Below, piece by piece: positions 18,568-28,910 of a stretch of 64,000 nt of DNA. The notes below the pieces were generated by a model. That model saw only the letters and a program-made list of their open reading frames with translations, was not told the origin of the DNA and did no database searches. Position 1 is the stretch's first letter. Each line of letters begins with the position of its first letter. Made by a program: the position numbers and the translations under genes. This DNA comes from Phormidium ambiguum IAM M-71 (GTDB taxonomy: Bacteria; Cyanobacteriota; Cyanobacteriia; Cyanobacteriales; Aerosakkonemataceae), in NCBI RefSeq assembly GCF_001904725.1, contig NZ_MRCE01000008.1, positions 1-64,000 on the forward strand, in the 5' to 3' direction.

Positions 18568-20019
18568 ATGTTTACTAATTTAAAATTACGAAATCGAATG
18601 TTATTAGGCTATGGAGTCCCGATAATTTTATTTATGGGGTTAACTGGATTAATTTATACTAGCACCAACAAATTAGTTGTTGCCTTTGAGGAGATAAAAC
18701 GAACTCAAAAAATTCTTGATAGTAGCTCTTTAATGAGATTTAGTTATACTCGAATGGCTTTAGCATTGCGTGGGTATGTCGTTTTCCGCAATCAAGAACT
18801 AATTGATGATTATTATACATGGCGGCAACTATTCAATAAAAATCATGAAGAAATAATACCAATTATTACTAATGTTCAACAAAAAGAACGCTTAAAAAAA
18901 ATGTTAGATCTGAGTAACAGATATCATAATTTATCGAACCTTGTGATTAACTTAGTTCGGAGTGGTAAGCAAGCAGAAGCAATTTCTTTATTAAGAAGAC
19001 AACAAGAACAAGCACTAGTCAATAGTTTTAGAGATTTAAGTATAGAATTCAATGATACCGAGAAATCTTTGGTCAATAAAGCAACTAATGAAGCGGAAAA
19101 TTTATTAAATAATTTAATTATAGCTGTGTTAATTGGTGCTTTATTGTGCGTAGTTTTTTCTTTATTAGCTGCATTATTAATTTCCTCGGCTATTACTTCG
19201 GAAATTAATAAAGCTGTAAGTACGATCGCTTCTTCCTCTACAGAGATTGCTAGTACAGTTGAACAGCAAGAACGCACCGCCACTCTTCAAGCAACAGCGG
19301 TAAATCAAACTACTACTACTATGGATGAACTAGGGATTTCTTCACAACGCGCAGCGAATCAAGCTGCTACTGCTGCTACTACTGCTCAAGAAATTTTAGT
19401 ACTAGCTGGAGCGGGAAATGAAGTAGTTGAAGAAACTCAAATAGGAATTTTAGCCTTAAAAGCAAAAGTCAGTAGTATTGCTGAACAAACTTTAATTTTA
19501 AGCCAACAAACTAATCAAATAGCTATTATTTCTAACTTAGTAAGTGACTTAGCTAATCAAACCAATATGTTAGCTTTGAATGCCGCAGTTGAAGCGGTGC
19601 GTGCTGGGGAACAAGGAAAAGGTTTTGGTGTTGTAGCAGCAGAAATTCGCAAACTTGCCGATCAAAGCAAAAAATCTGCCGATAAAATTAATTCTTTGAT
19701 TGCAACTATCGAAAATGCCATTAATTCTACACTTATGGCAACAGAAGAAGGTCATAGAACTGTAGAGCAAAATGCTATCCAAACCCAAAAAGCATCAGAA
19801 ACTTTTAATACACTAGCAGATTCAATTAACGACATCGTTTTTAGTATTCAACAAATTTCATTAAGTGCTAAAGAGCAATCTATTGCTATTCAACAAGTAG
19901 TTGATGCGATGAATTTGTTAAACCAAGCTGCTACTGAAACAGCTAGCGGCATTAGCCAAACCAAAATTAGTACTCAACTGTTAAACGAAGCTTCTATAAA
20001 TTTAAAAAGTCTAGTTTAA
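18568..20019 (+). CDS. Methyl-accepting chemotaxis protein 3
   Basis: 483 aa, start ATG at 18568 after GGAGAACAC. Layout as in receptor 1: membrane helix (~10-30), helical extracytoplasmic sensor region (~30-175), second membrane helix (~185-210) and a signalling hairpin with the intact tip [21 protein letters not shown]. Ascending and descending helices match receptor 1 in length. It lies 64 nt upstream of the cheA-like gene. The three receptors share a conserved region before the tip ([24 protein letters not shown]), suggesting tandem duplication. Confidence 0.9.
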   Translation: MFTNLKLRNRMLLGYGVPIILFMGLTGLIYTSTNKLVVAFEEIKRTQKILDSSSLMRFSYTRMALALRGYVVFRNQELIDDYYTWRQLFNKNHEEIIPIITNVQQKERLKKMLDLSNRYHNLSNLVINLVRSGKQAEAISLLRRQQEQALVNSFRDLSIEFNDTEKSLVNKATNEAENLLNNLIIAVLIGALLCVVFSLLAALLISSAITSEINKAVSTIASSSTEIASTVEQQERTATLQATAVNQTTTTMDELGISSQRAANQAATAATTAQEILVLAGAGNEVVEETQIGILALKAKVSSIAEQTLILSQQTNQIAIISNLVSDLANQTNMLALNAAVEAVRAGEQGKGFGVVAAEIRKLADQSKKSADKINSLIATIENAINSTLMATEEGHRTVEQNAIQTQKASETFNTLADSINDIVFSIQQISLSAKEQSIAIQQVVDAMNLLNQAATETASGISQTKISTQLLNEASINLKSLV

Positions 20020-20083
20020 CGGAAAACTAATTATAAAATTCTTATCAGGGAAATTCAATTTAATTACCAAAGGAGAAATTAGG

Positions 20084-22627
20084 ATGTTTATCGATGATGA
20101 AGAACTGAGAGTTATCTTTAAATCAGCAAGTGAAGAGCATTTGCAAAAATTAGAATATGGGTTTTTGCATTTAGAAAAAAATCCTAACGATCAAGAAATT
20201 TTAGAAGAATTGATGCGGGAAGCCCATAGTCTAAAAGGCGATGCAGGAATGTTAGGATTAAAAGATATTTCTACTCTTGCCCATCAATTAGAACATATTT
20301 TAGGCACTATTAAAAGAAGTGAAGCCGAACTATCTTCTGATGTAAGCGATCGCCTTTATCAAGGATTAGATGCTATTAAACAATTAGTCACAGAAGCAGT
20401 GTTAGGAACGCCACCTCAAATTGATGTTTTTCATGTTTTAGCTTACATGATGGGAGGAAATAATCACGCTTTCTCCTCTAATCAAACAACTGTTCAAGAG
20501 CCATCAGAAGAAATAGAACAAATAGAACAAATAGAATCAATAGAGGCTAGCGAAGACGATCGCTTACTTGGAGAAACAATTTTAGAGGATTTGGTAAATT
20601 CTGAAGCGATCGTTATTACTAATGAAGTAGAAGTTATTCACCCAGAAGTAGAAGATTTACCAATTATTAATGTTTCCGAAGTTCCTATCGATGTAATGCC
20701 AGTTAACGAAATTCAAAAAGTCAACGTTACTATCTCGCAACTTTCAGAAACTTCTCCCGCACCAACGAATATCTCTTCTAACAAAGCTACCAATGAACCA
20801 ACTTACCGCATTGAAAGTGTGCGAGTAGAAACTCGACATTTAGATTCTTTAATGACTCAAGCAGGTGAGCTTACAGTTACCAAAATTCGCATTAATCATC
20901 GACTATTAGAAATAGAAGAAATAGTCAATTTATGTGAGGAATATAGTCGTAGTAGACTGCATAAATCCAGATTGGGAGCCAACAATAATTCTCCAGAAAC
21001 AAGCTTTTTCCCTGTTAACGCTTCTCTGTTTGCTTTGCCCCAAACTTCTGATAGCACTCTCCAAACAGATGGAGTTCAAACTACAGAAAAATTTCTCGAG
21101 CAATTAGGAAATATAGTTAATAAATTACGTAATTCTCTTTATGAAGATGTGCAAAGATTAGAAGTAATTTCTGATGAACTATCTGACGGAATTAGAACTC
21201 TAAGACTTTTGCCATTAGCCACTATTTTTGGTTTATTTCCTCGCATGGTACGCGACTTAGCTAAACAACAAAGTAAAGAAATTAATTTTCTGATAGAAGG
21301 AGGAGAAACTAAAGCTGATAAACGCATTATCGAAGAAATGAAAGATCCTTTGATGCACATGATTCGTAATTGTGTCGATCATGGAATTGAATCTGTAGAA
21401 GAAAGAATTAGTCGGGGTAAATCACCACAGGGAACTATTTTACTGCGAGCTAAACAAACAACTACTAATGTAGTCATAGAAGTTATTGATGATGGCAGAG
21501 GTTTAGACATTGAAAAAATTAAACAAACCGCATTGAAACGGAGGATTTGCCGTGAAGAAGAACTGGCAACAATGACTCCATCTCAAGTGCAATCATTAAT
21601 TTTTACGCCAGGTTTTTCTACTCGAACGTTTGTGACTGAAGTTTCCGGTAGGGGTGTGGGATTAGATGTGGTGCGAACTAATGTAGAACATTTGAAAGGA
21701 AATATCCAAGTAGAATCTAATTTCGGAATCGGTTGTACAATTCGGATGTTGCTACCCACAACGTTAGCTACAGCGCACGTTTTAATTGTTTCCGTTGATA
21801 ATATTTCTTATGCAATTCCTGTGGAATATGTCATGATGGCACGGTTAATTACCCAGGAAGATATTTTTCCGATCGAAGGACAAGATACAATTCTGATCGA
21901 TTCACAACCAATTTCTGTAACTCATTTGGCGGATTTACTAGAAATAAATCATCAACAAGGCTGGGGAACTCTTCCGCTTCAACAAGCAGCGACAAATTCC
22001 CAACATTTGCCTTGTATCATTATTAAAGTAGGAGATGCCACTTTGGGTTTGATTGTAGACGCATTACTCGACGAACAGGACGTAATGCTAAAACCTCAAG
22101 GTAAGCTGCTTAAACGGGTGCGGAATGTCTCTGGAGCGACAATTTTGGGTACTGGGGAAGTTTGTATGGTGTTAAATCCCCAAGATTTAATTAAGTCTGT
22201 ACGTAAGCAGGCAGTGTCAAAAGTTGCTAAGCGAACCGTAAAATCTCTACCAATAACTGGACGGAAACAAACTATTTTGTTAGTGGAAGATTCGATCGCC
22301 ATTCGTACCCAAGAAAAACGTATCCTAGAAGGAGCAGGTTATGAAGTCATCACTGCCGTTGATGGCATAGATGCACTCACCAAATTGAAGTCTCGCTCTT
22401 ACGATGCTATAGTCTCTGACATTCAAATGCCGAATTTAGATGGTTTATCACTCACCGCTAAAATTCGTCAGCATAAAGAATATAGCGAATTACCAATTAT
22501 TTTAGTAACTTCCTTAGCCAGCGATGAAGATAAAAAAAGAGGTGCAGAAGCAGGCGCAAACGCTTATATTACTAAAGGCACTTTTAATCAACAAGTGTTA
22601 TTAGATACTCTCCGCAGACTCGTTTAA
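20084..22627 (+). CDS. cheA: CheA-type hybrid histidine kinase with C-terminal receiver
   Basis: 847 aa, start ATG at 20084 after AGGAG. Domains in order: Hpt (~1-110, phospho-His in LMREAHSLKGDAG); acidic linker (~130-250); dimerisation and ATPase domain (~255-570; N box MIRNCVDHGIES, G boxes IDDGRGLD and GRGVGLDVV); CheW-like domain (~575-710); receiver (~725-845, phospho-acceptor Asp in AIVSDIQMPNLDG). CheA passes phosphate to receivers when receptors are active. A CheA carrying its own receiver is typical of Wsp/Frz-class systems. It sits between the receptor genes and cheB. Confidence 0.93.
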   Translation: MFIDDEELRVIFKSASEEHLQKLEYGFLHLEKNPNDQEILEELMREAHSLKGDAGMLGLKDISTLAHQLEHILGTIKRSEAELSSDVSDRLYQGLDAIKQLVTEAVLGTPPQIDVFHVLAYMMGGNNHAFSSNQTTVQEPSEEIEQIEQIESIEASEDDRLLGETILEDLVNSEAIVITNEVEVIHPEVEDLPIINVSEVPIDVMPVNEIQKVNVTISQLSETSPAPTNISSNKATNEPTYRIESVRVETRHLDSLMTQAGELTVTKIRINHRLLEIEEIVNLCEEYSRSRLHKSRLGANNNSPETSFFPVNASLFALPQTSDSTLQTDGVQTTEKFLEQLGNIVNKLRNSLYEDVQRLEVISDELSDGIRTLRLLPLATIFGLFPRMVRDLAKQQSKEINFLIEGGETKADKRIIEEMKDPLMHMIRNCVDHGIESVEERISRGKSPQGTILLRAKQTTTNVVIEVIDDGRGLDIEKIKQTALKRRICREEELATMTPSQVQSLIFTPGFSTRTFVTEVSGRGVGLDVVRTNVEHLKGNIQVESNFGIGCTIRMLLPTTLATAHVLIVSVDNISYAIPVEYVMMARLITQEDIFPIEGQDTILIDSQPISVTHLADLLEINHQQGWGTLPLQQAATNSQHLPCIIIKVGDATLGLIVDALLDEQDVMLKPQGKLLKRVRNVSGATILGTGEVCMVLNPQDLIKSVRKQAVSKVAKRTVKSLPITGRKQTILLVEDSIAIRTQEKRILEGAGYEVITAVDGIDALTKLKSRSYDAIVSDIQMPNLDGLSLTAKIRQHKEYSELPIILVTSLASDEDKKRGAEAGANAYITKGTFNQQVLLDTLRRLV

Positions 22628-22629
22628 TA

Positions 22630-22712
22630 GTCGTTAGTCATTGGTAATTAGTCATCTTGAAAAAGACGAAAAACAAATGACAAATGGCAAATGACAAATG
22701 ACAAAGACAAAT
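22630..22712. repeat. Short tandem spacer repeat before cheB
   Basis: Degenerate heptamers of the TTAGTCA/ATGACAA kind (GTCATTGGTAATTAGTCAT, then CAAATGACAAATGGCAAATG) fill the gap between cheA and cheB. They supply extra ATG triplets that blur the cheB start. Confidence 0.6.
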
Positions 22713-23865
22713 GAACAAAATGCCAATTCGAGTTTTATTAGTTGAAGATTCACCAGTGGCGCTGGTAATCCTAAAACGCATTTTAGCCACATCTCCAGAT
22801 ATCGAAGTTGTCGGCACTGCTCGTCATGGTCGAGAAGCTTTAGAATTAATTCCAAAACTGCAACCGCAAGTCATTTGTACGGATTACCATATGCCACAAA
22901 TGAATGGTTTAGAGTTTACTGAAGAAGTAATGGTGCGGTTTCCGCGACCAATTTTAGTAATTAGTGCTTCGGTGCAAGCTGAAGATACTCAAACTATTTT
23001 TAAAATGTTAAATGCGGGTGCAGTTGATGTTTTTCCTAAACCCCGTTCTCCATCAGTTGAAGAATATGAATTGCTCAAACAGGAGTTGATTAGCAAAATT
23101 AAAATTCTTTCTGGTGTGACTGTATTTACTAGACACCGACGGAATAGTAATTTTACAACACTAGTCGATCGCACTACGCGCACTACTGAAAGCAATCGTC
23201 AAGCAGTTAAGTTAGAAACTAAAAGCACTATTTCTGTTCCTCGACCTGCGGCGACTAATTCATTATTTCAAAGTAGTTATTCTAAACCCAAAATCCTTTC
23301 CATTGGTGCTTCTACCGGAGGGCCACAAGCACTTAATAATATTTTATCGCAATTACCAATAAATTTTCCTTTACCAATTCTTTGCGTTCAACATATTAGC
23401 GAGGGATTTTTACAAGGATTAGTAGATTGGTTAGGTTCAGAATGTCAAATGCCTGTAAAAATTGCTAACTTTGGCGAATTACCTAAACCTGGAGTTATAT
23501 ATTTTCCACCTGAAGGTAGACATTTAGAATTAGATAATTTTGGCAAATTTATTTGTAATAATTCACCTCCTGTTTCGGGTCATCGTCCTTCAGTGACAGT
23601 AACTTTCAATTCTGTTGCCAAATGTTATGGAGCAGCAAATATTGCCGTTTTGTTAACTGGTATGGGTCGGGATGGTGCTGATGGAATGTTAGCGATCGCG
23701 CAAGCTGGTGGCATAACAATTGCTCAAGATGAAGCAAGTTGTGTAGTGTTCGGAATGCCGAGAGAAGCGATCGCTTTAGGTGCAGCGAAACACATTTTGC
23801 CAGTCAATGAAATTGCCGCCATGTTACTCAGACAATTAAAAATCCCCAATGGGAAAATCTGGTAA
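22711..23865 (+). CDS. cheB: CheB-type receptor methylesterase
   Basis: 384 aa. The N-terminal receiver (~1-125; acidic pocket VEDS, phospho-acceptor in CTDYHMPQMNG) gates a C-terminal methylesterase (~195-380). The catalytic triad is visible: Ser in SIGASTGGPQAL, His in CVQHISEGF, Asp in LTGMGRDGADGM. It removes methyl groups placed by CheR, resetting the receptors. The ATG at 22711 lies in spacer repeat; ATG at 22720 (MPIRVLLVEDS) is an equally good start. It is the last gene of the co-directional che locus. Confidence 0.92.
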   Translation: MNKMPIRVLLVEDSPVALVILKRILATSPDIEVVGTARHGREALELIPKLQPQVICTDYHMPQMNGLEFTEEVMVRFPRPILVISASVQAEDTQTIFKMLNAGAVDVFPKPRSPSVEEYELLKQELISKIKILSGVTVFTRHRRNSNFTTLVDRTTRTTESNRQAVKLETKSTISVPRPAATNSLFQSSYSKPKILSIGASTGGPQALNNILSQLPINFPLPILCVQHISEGFLQGLVDWLGSECQMPVKIANFGELPKPGVIYFPPEGRHLELDNFGKFICNNSPPVSGHRPSVTVTFNSVAKCYGAANIAVLLTGMGRDGADGMLAIAQAGGITIAQDEASCVVFGMPREAIALGAAKHILPVNEIAAMLLRQLKIPNGKIW

Positions 23866-23948
23866 GTCTTGTAACTAATTTCTTAGATATTATCACTTAT
23901 AAAAATTAATACTTTTTAGTTTATGAATGTGCTGTGTAAAACACTGGC

Positions 23949-26882
23949 CTATTCACCAATAAACACTGGAATTTCTAACACAAACTCTGCTCCTTTTCCA
24001 GGGGCAGAATTACATCTCAATTTACCACCATGTTTTTCGGCTACAATTTGGTAGCTAATTGACAACCCTAACCCCGTACCTTTACCTACTGGTTTAGTGG
24101 TAAAGAACGGATCGAATAAGCGTTTTCTGACTTCTTCGGTCATTCCCAGCCCATTATCCGCAATACTCACTACTACAATGTGGAACTTATCATTTATTTC
24201 ATCCCCATAATTAGTATTTTGCAAAGTTGATTCGCCTGCTAAAGAATTACTATTAGTATGGTTTTTTAGTACGGAAGTGCTGATAGTAATTTTTCGGGGT
24301 TCGGGGACATTTTCCAAAGCATCGATCGCATTACTAATAATGTTCATGAACACTTGATTCAGTTGTCCTGCGTAGCATTCTATTAAAGGCAAACTCCCGT
24401 ATTCTTTAATGATTTGAATTTCCGGTTTTCCTTGTCCACCTTTTAATCTACTTTGTAAAATTAGTAAGGTATTATCTATGCCTTCATGAATATTTACAGG
24501 TTTCTTTTCGGCTTCATCTAAGCGAGAAAAATTTCTTAAAGAGAGAACAATTTGTCGAATTCTTTCTGTGCCAACTTGCATCGAAGCTAATAATTTGGGT
24601 AAGTCCTCTTTGAGAAATTCCAAATCAATTTTTTCCGCTTCTTCAGTAATTTCCTCTACAGGAGTAGGATAATATTGTTGATATAAATTTACTAATCCTA
24701 ATAGGTCAGCGATATAGCCATTTGCATGATCTAAATTCCCATAAATAAAGTTAACCGGATTATTGATTTCATGAGCAATACCTGCGACCATTTGCCCTAA
24801 ACTAGACATTTTTTCTGTATGTACTAGTTGCGCTTCTGTTTGTTTGAGATTTTGTAACGCATGACTGAGTTGTTGCGCTTGACTTTGAGCAGCAAAAGCC
24901 GCAGCCCGAGTTTGGGCAAAAAGTTCGGCTTGATCGATAGCGATCGCTAACTGATCCACCACTGCTTTGAGCAATTCAACTTCGCTATTACTCCAAGGTC
25001 GAGAACCACTACAATGGCTACATACTACCGCACCTAATTGACCGGAATGGGTTTGTAAAGGAATTAATAATTGGGAAGTAATTCCAAAGCTATTTAATAG
25101 CGATCGTGTTTGATCGTCTAAATTATTTGTATTATTAATATTATCAATCCAAATCGTTTCTAAATTTAAAATCTTCTTCGCTAAATTGGTAACTTTTTCG
25201 CTGGGATAATCACCCAAAGAACTTGATAAATCTGGGTGACAAGCTTCGTGGGTAACAGTTAAACTAGGGCGATCGGGGTGTGGCCAACACCATAAGAAAT
25301 GACAGCGATCGATTTGCAATAAACTGCGAATTTCATTGACCGCTATTCCCAAAATTGTATCTAAATCTAAAGAATTCCGAATTTGGCTAGCTAATCTAAA
25401 TAACAAACTTTCCCGCCGAGAAAGTAATTCCGATCGCGCCCAATTTCGATCGATCGCCACAGCAATAGCATTCGCCATCCATTCCAACATACTATTCGCT
25501 TCTTCACTAACAGTTTGTCGGCTAGAAAGTGCCATTACTCCTACTAAACGATCTTCTACAATTAAAGGATAAGCAGCAAAAGCTTTCAGTAAAGAACAAC
25601 TACAACCACCAATTTTTTGCAGCCATGATTTGACACTTAGCGAATCTTGAGTTTGAATTTTATTATTTAAATAAGGCTGAGAATTTTTCGTAATAAAATC
25701 AACAATTGAACTGTCAGGATGCAACCAATTACAAGCTTGGACTTCTTCCTTTTCTCCTGTAAAGCATTTTTTGCCACCTTGAGGAAAAGCACAATTCATT
25801 GCCAAAGCAACCGCTTGCAATTGCAAATTTTCTGTACCTGGATTCACTGTCCAAATACAAGCAGTAGCAGCGTCCAGATAATCTACCATAATTTGCGTAC
25901 AGCGATTGAGAGTATTAGGTAAATTACCACCTTGTCCCAAAGTTATTCCTATTTCGGCGCTAAAAGCTGAAAGGCGCGATCGTTCCATTAACATCGCCTC
26001 TGCTTGTTTTCTAGCCGTTACATCTCTTAAATAAATAATTAATCCATCTTCATAAGGACAAGCTCTAACTTCCACCCAAATACCTAACGGCAAGTAAAAT
26101 TCCTCAAAATGAGCAGTTACATTTTGAGAGAATACTCTCTCACATTCTGTAAATAAATTTGAATCACCTATCCCAGAAAATTCACTGCAAAAGTTTTTGC
26201 CTAATAAATCTTCTTTGGAATAGAGAAAAATTTGTTCAAACCTGGAATTTAAATAGGTAATTTGCCACTGGCGATCCAGAACGATAACAGCATCAGTAAT
26301 GCTTTCCAATAGTTTTGCTATATGCCAAGGTGCTTGTGATGGCATTGATTTAACCTTTGTTAATTGATAACCTTGGACGCATAGTTGATTACGTAAATCA
26401 AGTTTACTTACAACCTGACGACCTAAAGCTTGAAATGCTCGATAAACTTCCCAGGAAATTTTTCGTGGCACATAATCCATTACAGATAAAGTACCCAAAA
26501 TTGCACCTTGAGTTGTCATCAAGGGGACAGCTGCATAAAATCTAATTTTAGGATTTAGCTGCACCGATCGATGCTGAGCAAACCTGCGATCGGCTAAGGT
26601 ATCAGGAATAACCACTAACTCAGTATGACAGGCAGTAAAAGTGCAAAAATCTTCACATAGTTGTACTTCATTTGTACTCAAGCCCAACTTTGATTTTAGC
26701 AAGAGTTGTTTACCATTAAACAATCTAATTTCGGCAATTGGAGTTTGACAAATCTCAGCTGCTAGATTAGTCAGTTCGGCGAAATCAGCATCAGAATTAT
26801 TATCTGTTTGAAACTGGCTCAAATGATAGAGTTTCACTGGGGTCTGATTTCCTGACAATGCTTTCATTTTTTTATTCCCCAT
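23949..26882 (-). CDS. Multi-GAF/PAS sensor histidine kinase
   Basis: 977 aa, soluble. Domains in order: GAF (~15-165), PAS (~185-295, LLESITDAVIVLDRQWQITYLN), GAF (~310-480), GAF (~495-655), a coiled coil, HisKA (~690-790; phospho-His in MVAGIAHEINNPVNF) and HATPase (N box FMNIISNAIDALENV, G1 IADNGLGM, G2 GKGTGLGLSIS). GAF and PAS domains sense small molecules, light or redox; no bilin-binding Cys motif was verified. It converges on the che locus and is the nearest kinase for the CheY-like regulator at 27389, a pairing that is only inferred. Confidence 0.9.
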   Translation of the reverse strand: MGNKKMKALSGNQTPVKLYHLSQFQTDNNSDADFAELTNLAAEICQTPIAEIRLFNGKQLLLKSKLGLSTNEVQLCEDFCTFTACHTELVVIPDTLADRRFAQHRSVQLNPKIRFYAAVPLMTTQGAILGTLSVMDYVPRKISWEVYRAFQALGRQVVSKLDLRNQLCVQGYQLTKVKSMPSQAPWHIAKLLESITDAVIVLDRQWQITYLNSRFEQIFLYSKEDLLGKNFCSEFSGIGDSNLFTECERVFSQNVTAHFEEFYLPLGIWVEVRACPYEDGLIIYLRDVTARKQAEAMLMERSRLSAFSAEIGITLGQGGNLPNTLNRCTQIMVDYLDAATACIWTVNPGTENLQLQAVALAMNCAFPQGGKKCFTGEKEEVQACNWLHPDSSIVDFITKNSQPYLNNKIQTQDSLSVKSWLQKIGGCSCSLLKAFAAYPLIVEDRLVGVMALSSRQTVSEEANSMLEWMANAIAVAIDRNWARSELLSRRESLLFRLASQIRNSLDLDTILGIAVNEIRSLLQIDRCHFLWCWPHPDRPSLTVTHEACHPDLSSSLGDYPSEKVTNLAKKILNLETIWIDNINNTNNLDDQTRSLLNSFGITSQLLIPLQTHSGQLGAVVCSHCSGSRPWSNSEVELLKAVVDQLAIAIDQAELFAQTRAAAFAAQSQAQQLSHALQNLKQTEAQLVHTEKMSSLGQMVAGIAHEINNPVNFIYGNLDHANGYIADLLGLVNLYQQYYPTPVEEITEEAEKIDLEFLKEDLPKLLASMQVGTERIRQIVLSLRNFSRLDEAEKKPVNIHEGIDNTLLILQSRLKGGQGKPEIQIIKEYGSLPLIECYAGQLNQVFMNIISNAIDALENVPEPRKITISTSVLKNHTNSNSLAGESTLQNTNYGDEINDKFHIVVVSIADNGLGMTEEVRKRLFDPFFTTKPVGKGTGLGLSISYQIVAEKHGGKLRCNSAPGKGAEFVLEIPVFIGE

Positions 26883-27388
26883 AATGTATAAAATTTAACA
26901 TATTTGCCTTTTAGTATGTTAATATTCTTAAGGTATTTTTATGTTTTTTATTCAATTATTGCCTGACTATTTTTTATACTTCATTTACAATAACCTTGGT
27001 AAAAATTGGATGAGACATATTGTTTCAATGATGTGTGTAACAAGACTATACTGATAGTCCTAAGCTAAATATTTAGCTAAATTTTTGATTTGGGCTGTTT
27101 CATCAGCTTGAGATAAATTAGTCCCATACCTCTGACGTTTATCCTAAAGCTTATTAACACCCGGCTGTTCTTAAAAATATTTTAATAACTTTGGCTATTA
27201 ATTTAAATTAATTTTAATTTTTCTTTAGTTCATTTTACAAAAAGTTATACTTATTTTTTCTTATCTGTTTTTAGAGTAGTTCTCTTTAATAATCAACTAC
27301 AATTGTATATAAAATAATGCTAATGTTTGCTAAGAAAACAAGTTAAAGTTGTGGTAAAACCATCAACTAGAAGACGGGAGTATAGGGT
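26883..27388. other. Divergent promoter region of kinase and response regulator
   Basis: 506 nt, very AT-rich, without a supported gene. It must hold the promoters of the minus-strand kinase and the plus-strand regulator. A TATAAAAT-like box near 27307-27315 is a candidate -10 for the regulator, but no clear -35 partner was found. Nothing else is readable. Confidence 0.4.
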
Positions 27389-27802
27389 ATGTCTTCAAAT
27401 GTAGGTCATATTTCAACAGTGCTGACGGTGGATGATAGCGTCGTCATGCAAGAAATGATTAAAAGAGCTTTAGGGAAAGATTATCGGGTAATAGTAGCTA
27501 GTAATGCAGTTGATGCACTAGCATTGATTTACCATGAAAAGATTTCCGTATTATTACTGGATGTTTCCATGCCAGGAATCGATGGGTTAGAGTTTTGCCG
27601 AACAGTACGTAATTTACCGCAGTTTCGTGATTTGCCAATAATTATGCTGACGGCAAGAGACAAACTTTTCGATAAAGTACAAGGACGTTTAGCGGGTGCT
27701 ACGGAATATTTAACTAAACCGTTTGATGCCAATCAATTACAACAAGTAGTAGAAAAGTTTATCAATGAAAATTTAGCAAGTGAAGTTACTGGAGAAGCCT
27801 AA
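27389..27802 (+). CDS. Single-domain CheY-like response regulator
   Basis: 137 aa comprising only a receiver domain. Acidic pocket DD in VDDSVVMQ, phospho-acceptor in LLLDVSMPGIDG, conserved Thr in IMLTARD and Lys in YLTKPFD. There is no output domain, so it acts by protein contact, as CheY does. It follows the histidine kinase divergently and lies 3.5 kb after cheB. It could be the mobile output of the chemosensory array or the partner of the kinase; the sequence does not decide. Confidence 0.9.
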   Translation: MSSNVGHISTVLTVDDSVVMQEMIKRALGKDYRVIVASNAVDALALIYHEKISVLLLDVSMPGIDGLEFCRTVRNLPQFRDLPIIMLTARDKLFDKVQGRLAGATEYLTKPFDANQLQQVVEKFINENLASEVTGEA

Positions 27803-27943
27803 TTTGCTGGTTTTTGTAGCCAAAATTAGTGATTTTGAACTCACTTAAATAGAAAACAGTTTCTTGTAAATAGGGTTTATACTAGGCAAGTTTATTTAAT
27901 TTAGCCTTGGATTTTAGCCAATTTTACAGTATCCCAAATCCGG

Positions 27944-28450
27944 CTATTTTTTTTGCAATAATTCTCGGATAGCCCGTAATCCAGAATCATTAGGAAGAGA
28001 GCTAGAATGTACTTGTTTTAACCAATTAGCGGCTTCCCAAAGTTCCATTTTGTGGTACTTACATAAGTAAGCAATACACACTGTTGGCGATCGCTCAATC
28101 CCTGCTAAACAATGAACAAAAATCGGAGAATTATTTTGGATATTTTGGCGAACAATATCTACAGCTTTATTTAATTGTTCTGCGGTCATTTTTTCTGTGT
28201 AATGTCGATCGGGTAAAACTAAACGAAAACATTGAAAATTTTGACTAATTTCTTCTGGTAACACTCCTTCGTGTTCACCACAAAGAGAAAACACAGTTTT
28301 AATATTAGCTTTAATCAATTTTTCTCCATCACCTGCTTGCGGTAATCTGCCAACTGCTAATTTACCCGGAATGACCCAACTGATAGAAAACAGATTTGTT
28401 GTGGTAGACTTCGACTCAATTCCTAATATTTTTTTTACTTGGTTAAACAT
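27944..28450 (-). CDS. Dual-specificity-type protein phosphatase
   Basis: 168 aa. The cysteine-phosphatase P-loop HCxxxxxR is present as VHCLAGIERSP, with a general-acid Asp candidate in LPDRHY ~35 residues earlier. Such phosphatases hydrolyse phospho-Tyr/Ser/Thr or phosphoinositide-like substrates. There is no signal peptide, so it is cytoplasmic. It is the last gene of a four-gene minus-strand operon (TPR, DUF3531, NUDIX, phosphatase) with gaps of 14, 8 and 20 nt. Confidence 0.85.
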   Translation of the reverse strand: MFNQVKKILGIESKSTTTNLFSISWVIPGKLAVGRLPQAGDGEKLIKANIKTVFSLCGEHEGVLPEEISQNFQCFRLVLPDRHYTEKMTAEQLNKAVDIVRQNIQNNSPIFVHCLAGIERSPTVCIAYLCKYHKMELWEAANWLKQVHSSSLPNDSGLRAIRELLQKK

Positions 28451-28470
28451 TGTTTATCCTAAAATTAGTT

Positions 28471-28902
28471 TCATAAATAATTTAAGAATCCTTCGGGAAC
28501 TAACTTTAATTTTCCCGACCTAAACTTTTCTATTTCTACCCAAAGAGCAGTTTTTGGACGGTTTTTTTCATGGAAATTTATACTTGATAAATGGTAAAAT
28601 TTAGGATCGACAAAATCGCATTCATAAATGAAGAGAATTTCGTGTCCCTGTTTACCTTTGAAAGTAAAAATGCTTTCCTGGCAACCTAAATACTTAATAT
28701 TAGTTAGTTCTGCCTGAATTTCTTCGGAAAATTCGCGTTTTAATGCTGCTTCGCTTGTTTCGCCAAATTCAATTCCACCACCCATAGCGCGGTAGAAGTT
28801 TTCTCCTTTCTCGGAATCAAAGCCTTGACCCAGAAAAATTCGATCGCTTCGATCGCGGATTATCCCCAAAGCTAAAACTCGGATTACACCCTCTCTGAGC
28901 AT
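28471..28902 (-). CDS. NUDIX hydrolase
   Basis: 143 aa. The Nudix box is GGGIEFGETSEAALKREFSEEI, matching Gx5Ex7REUxEE, which binds Mg2+ and cleaves nucleoside diphosphate-linked compounds. The residue after EE is unusual (Q-A rather than T/x-G), so catalysis should be checked. The substrate cannot be read from the sequence. It sits 8 nt after the DUF3531 gene and 20 nt before the phosphatase gene. Confidence 0.85.
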   Translation of the reverse strand: MLREGVIRVLALGIIRDRSDRIFLGQGFDSEKGENFYRAMGGGIEFGETSEAALKREFSEEIQAELTNIKYLGCQESIFTFKGKQGHEILFIYECDFVDPKFYHLSSINFHEKNRPKTALWVEIEKFRSGKLKLVPEGFLNYL

Positions 28903-28910
28903 AAATTTAC

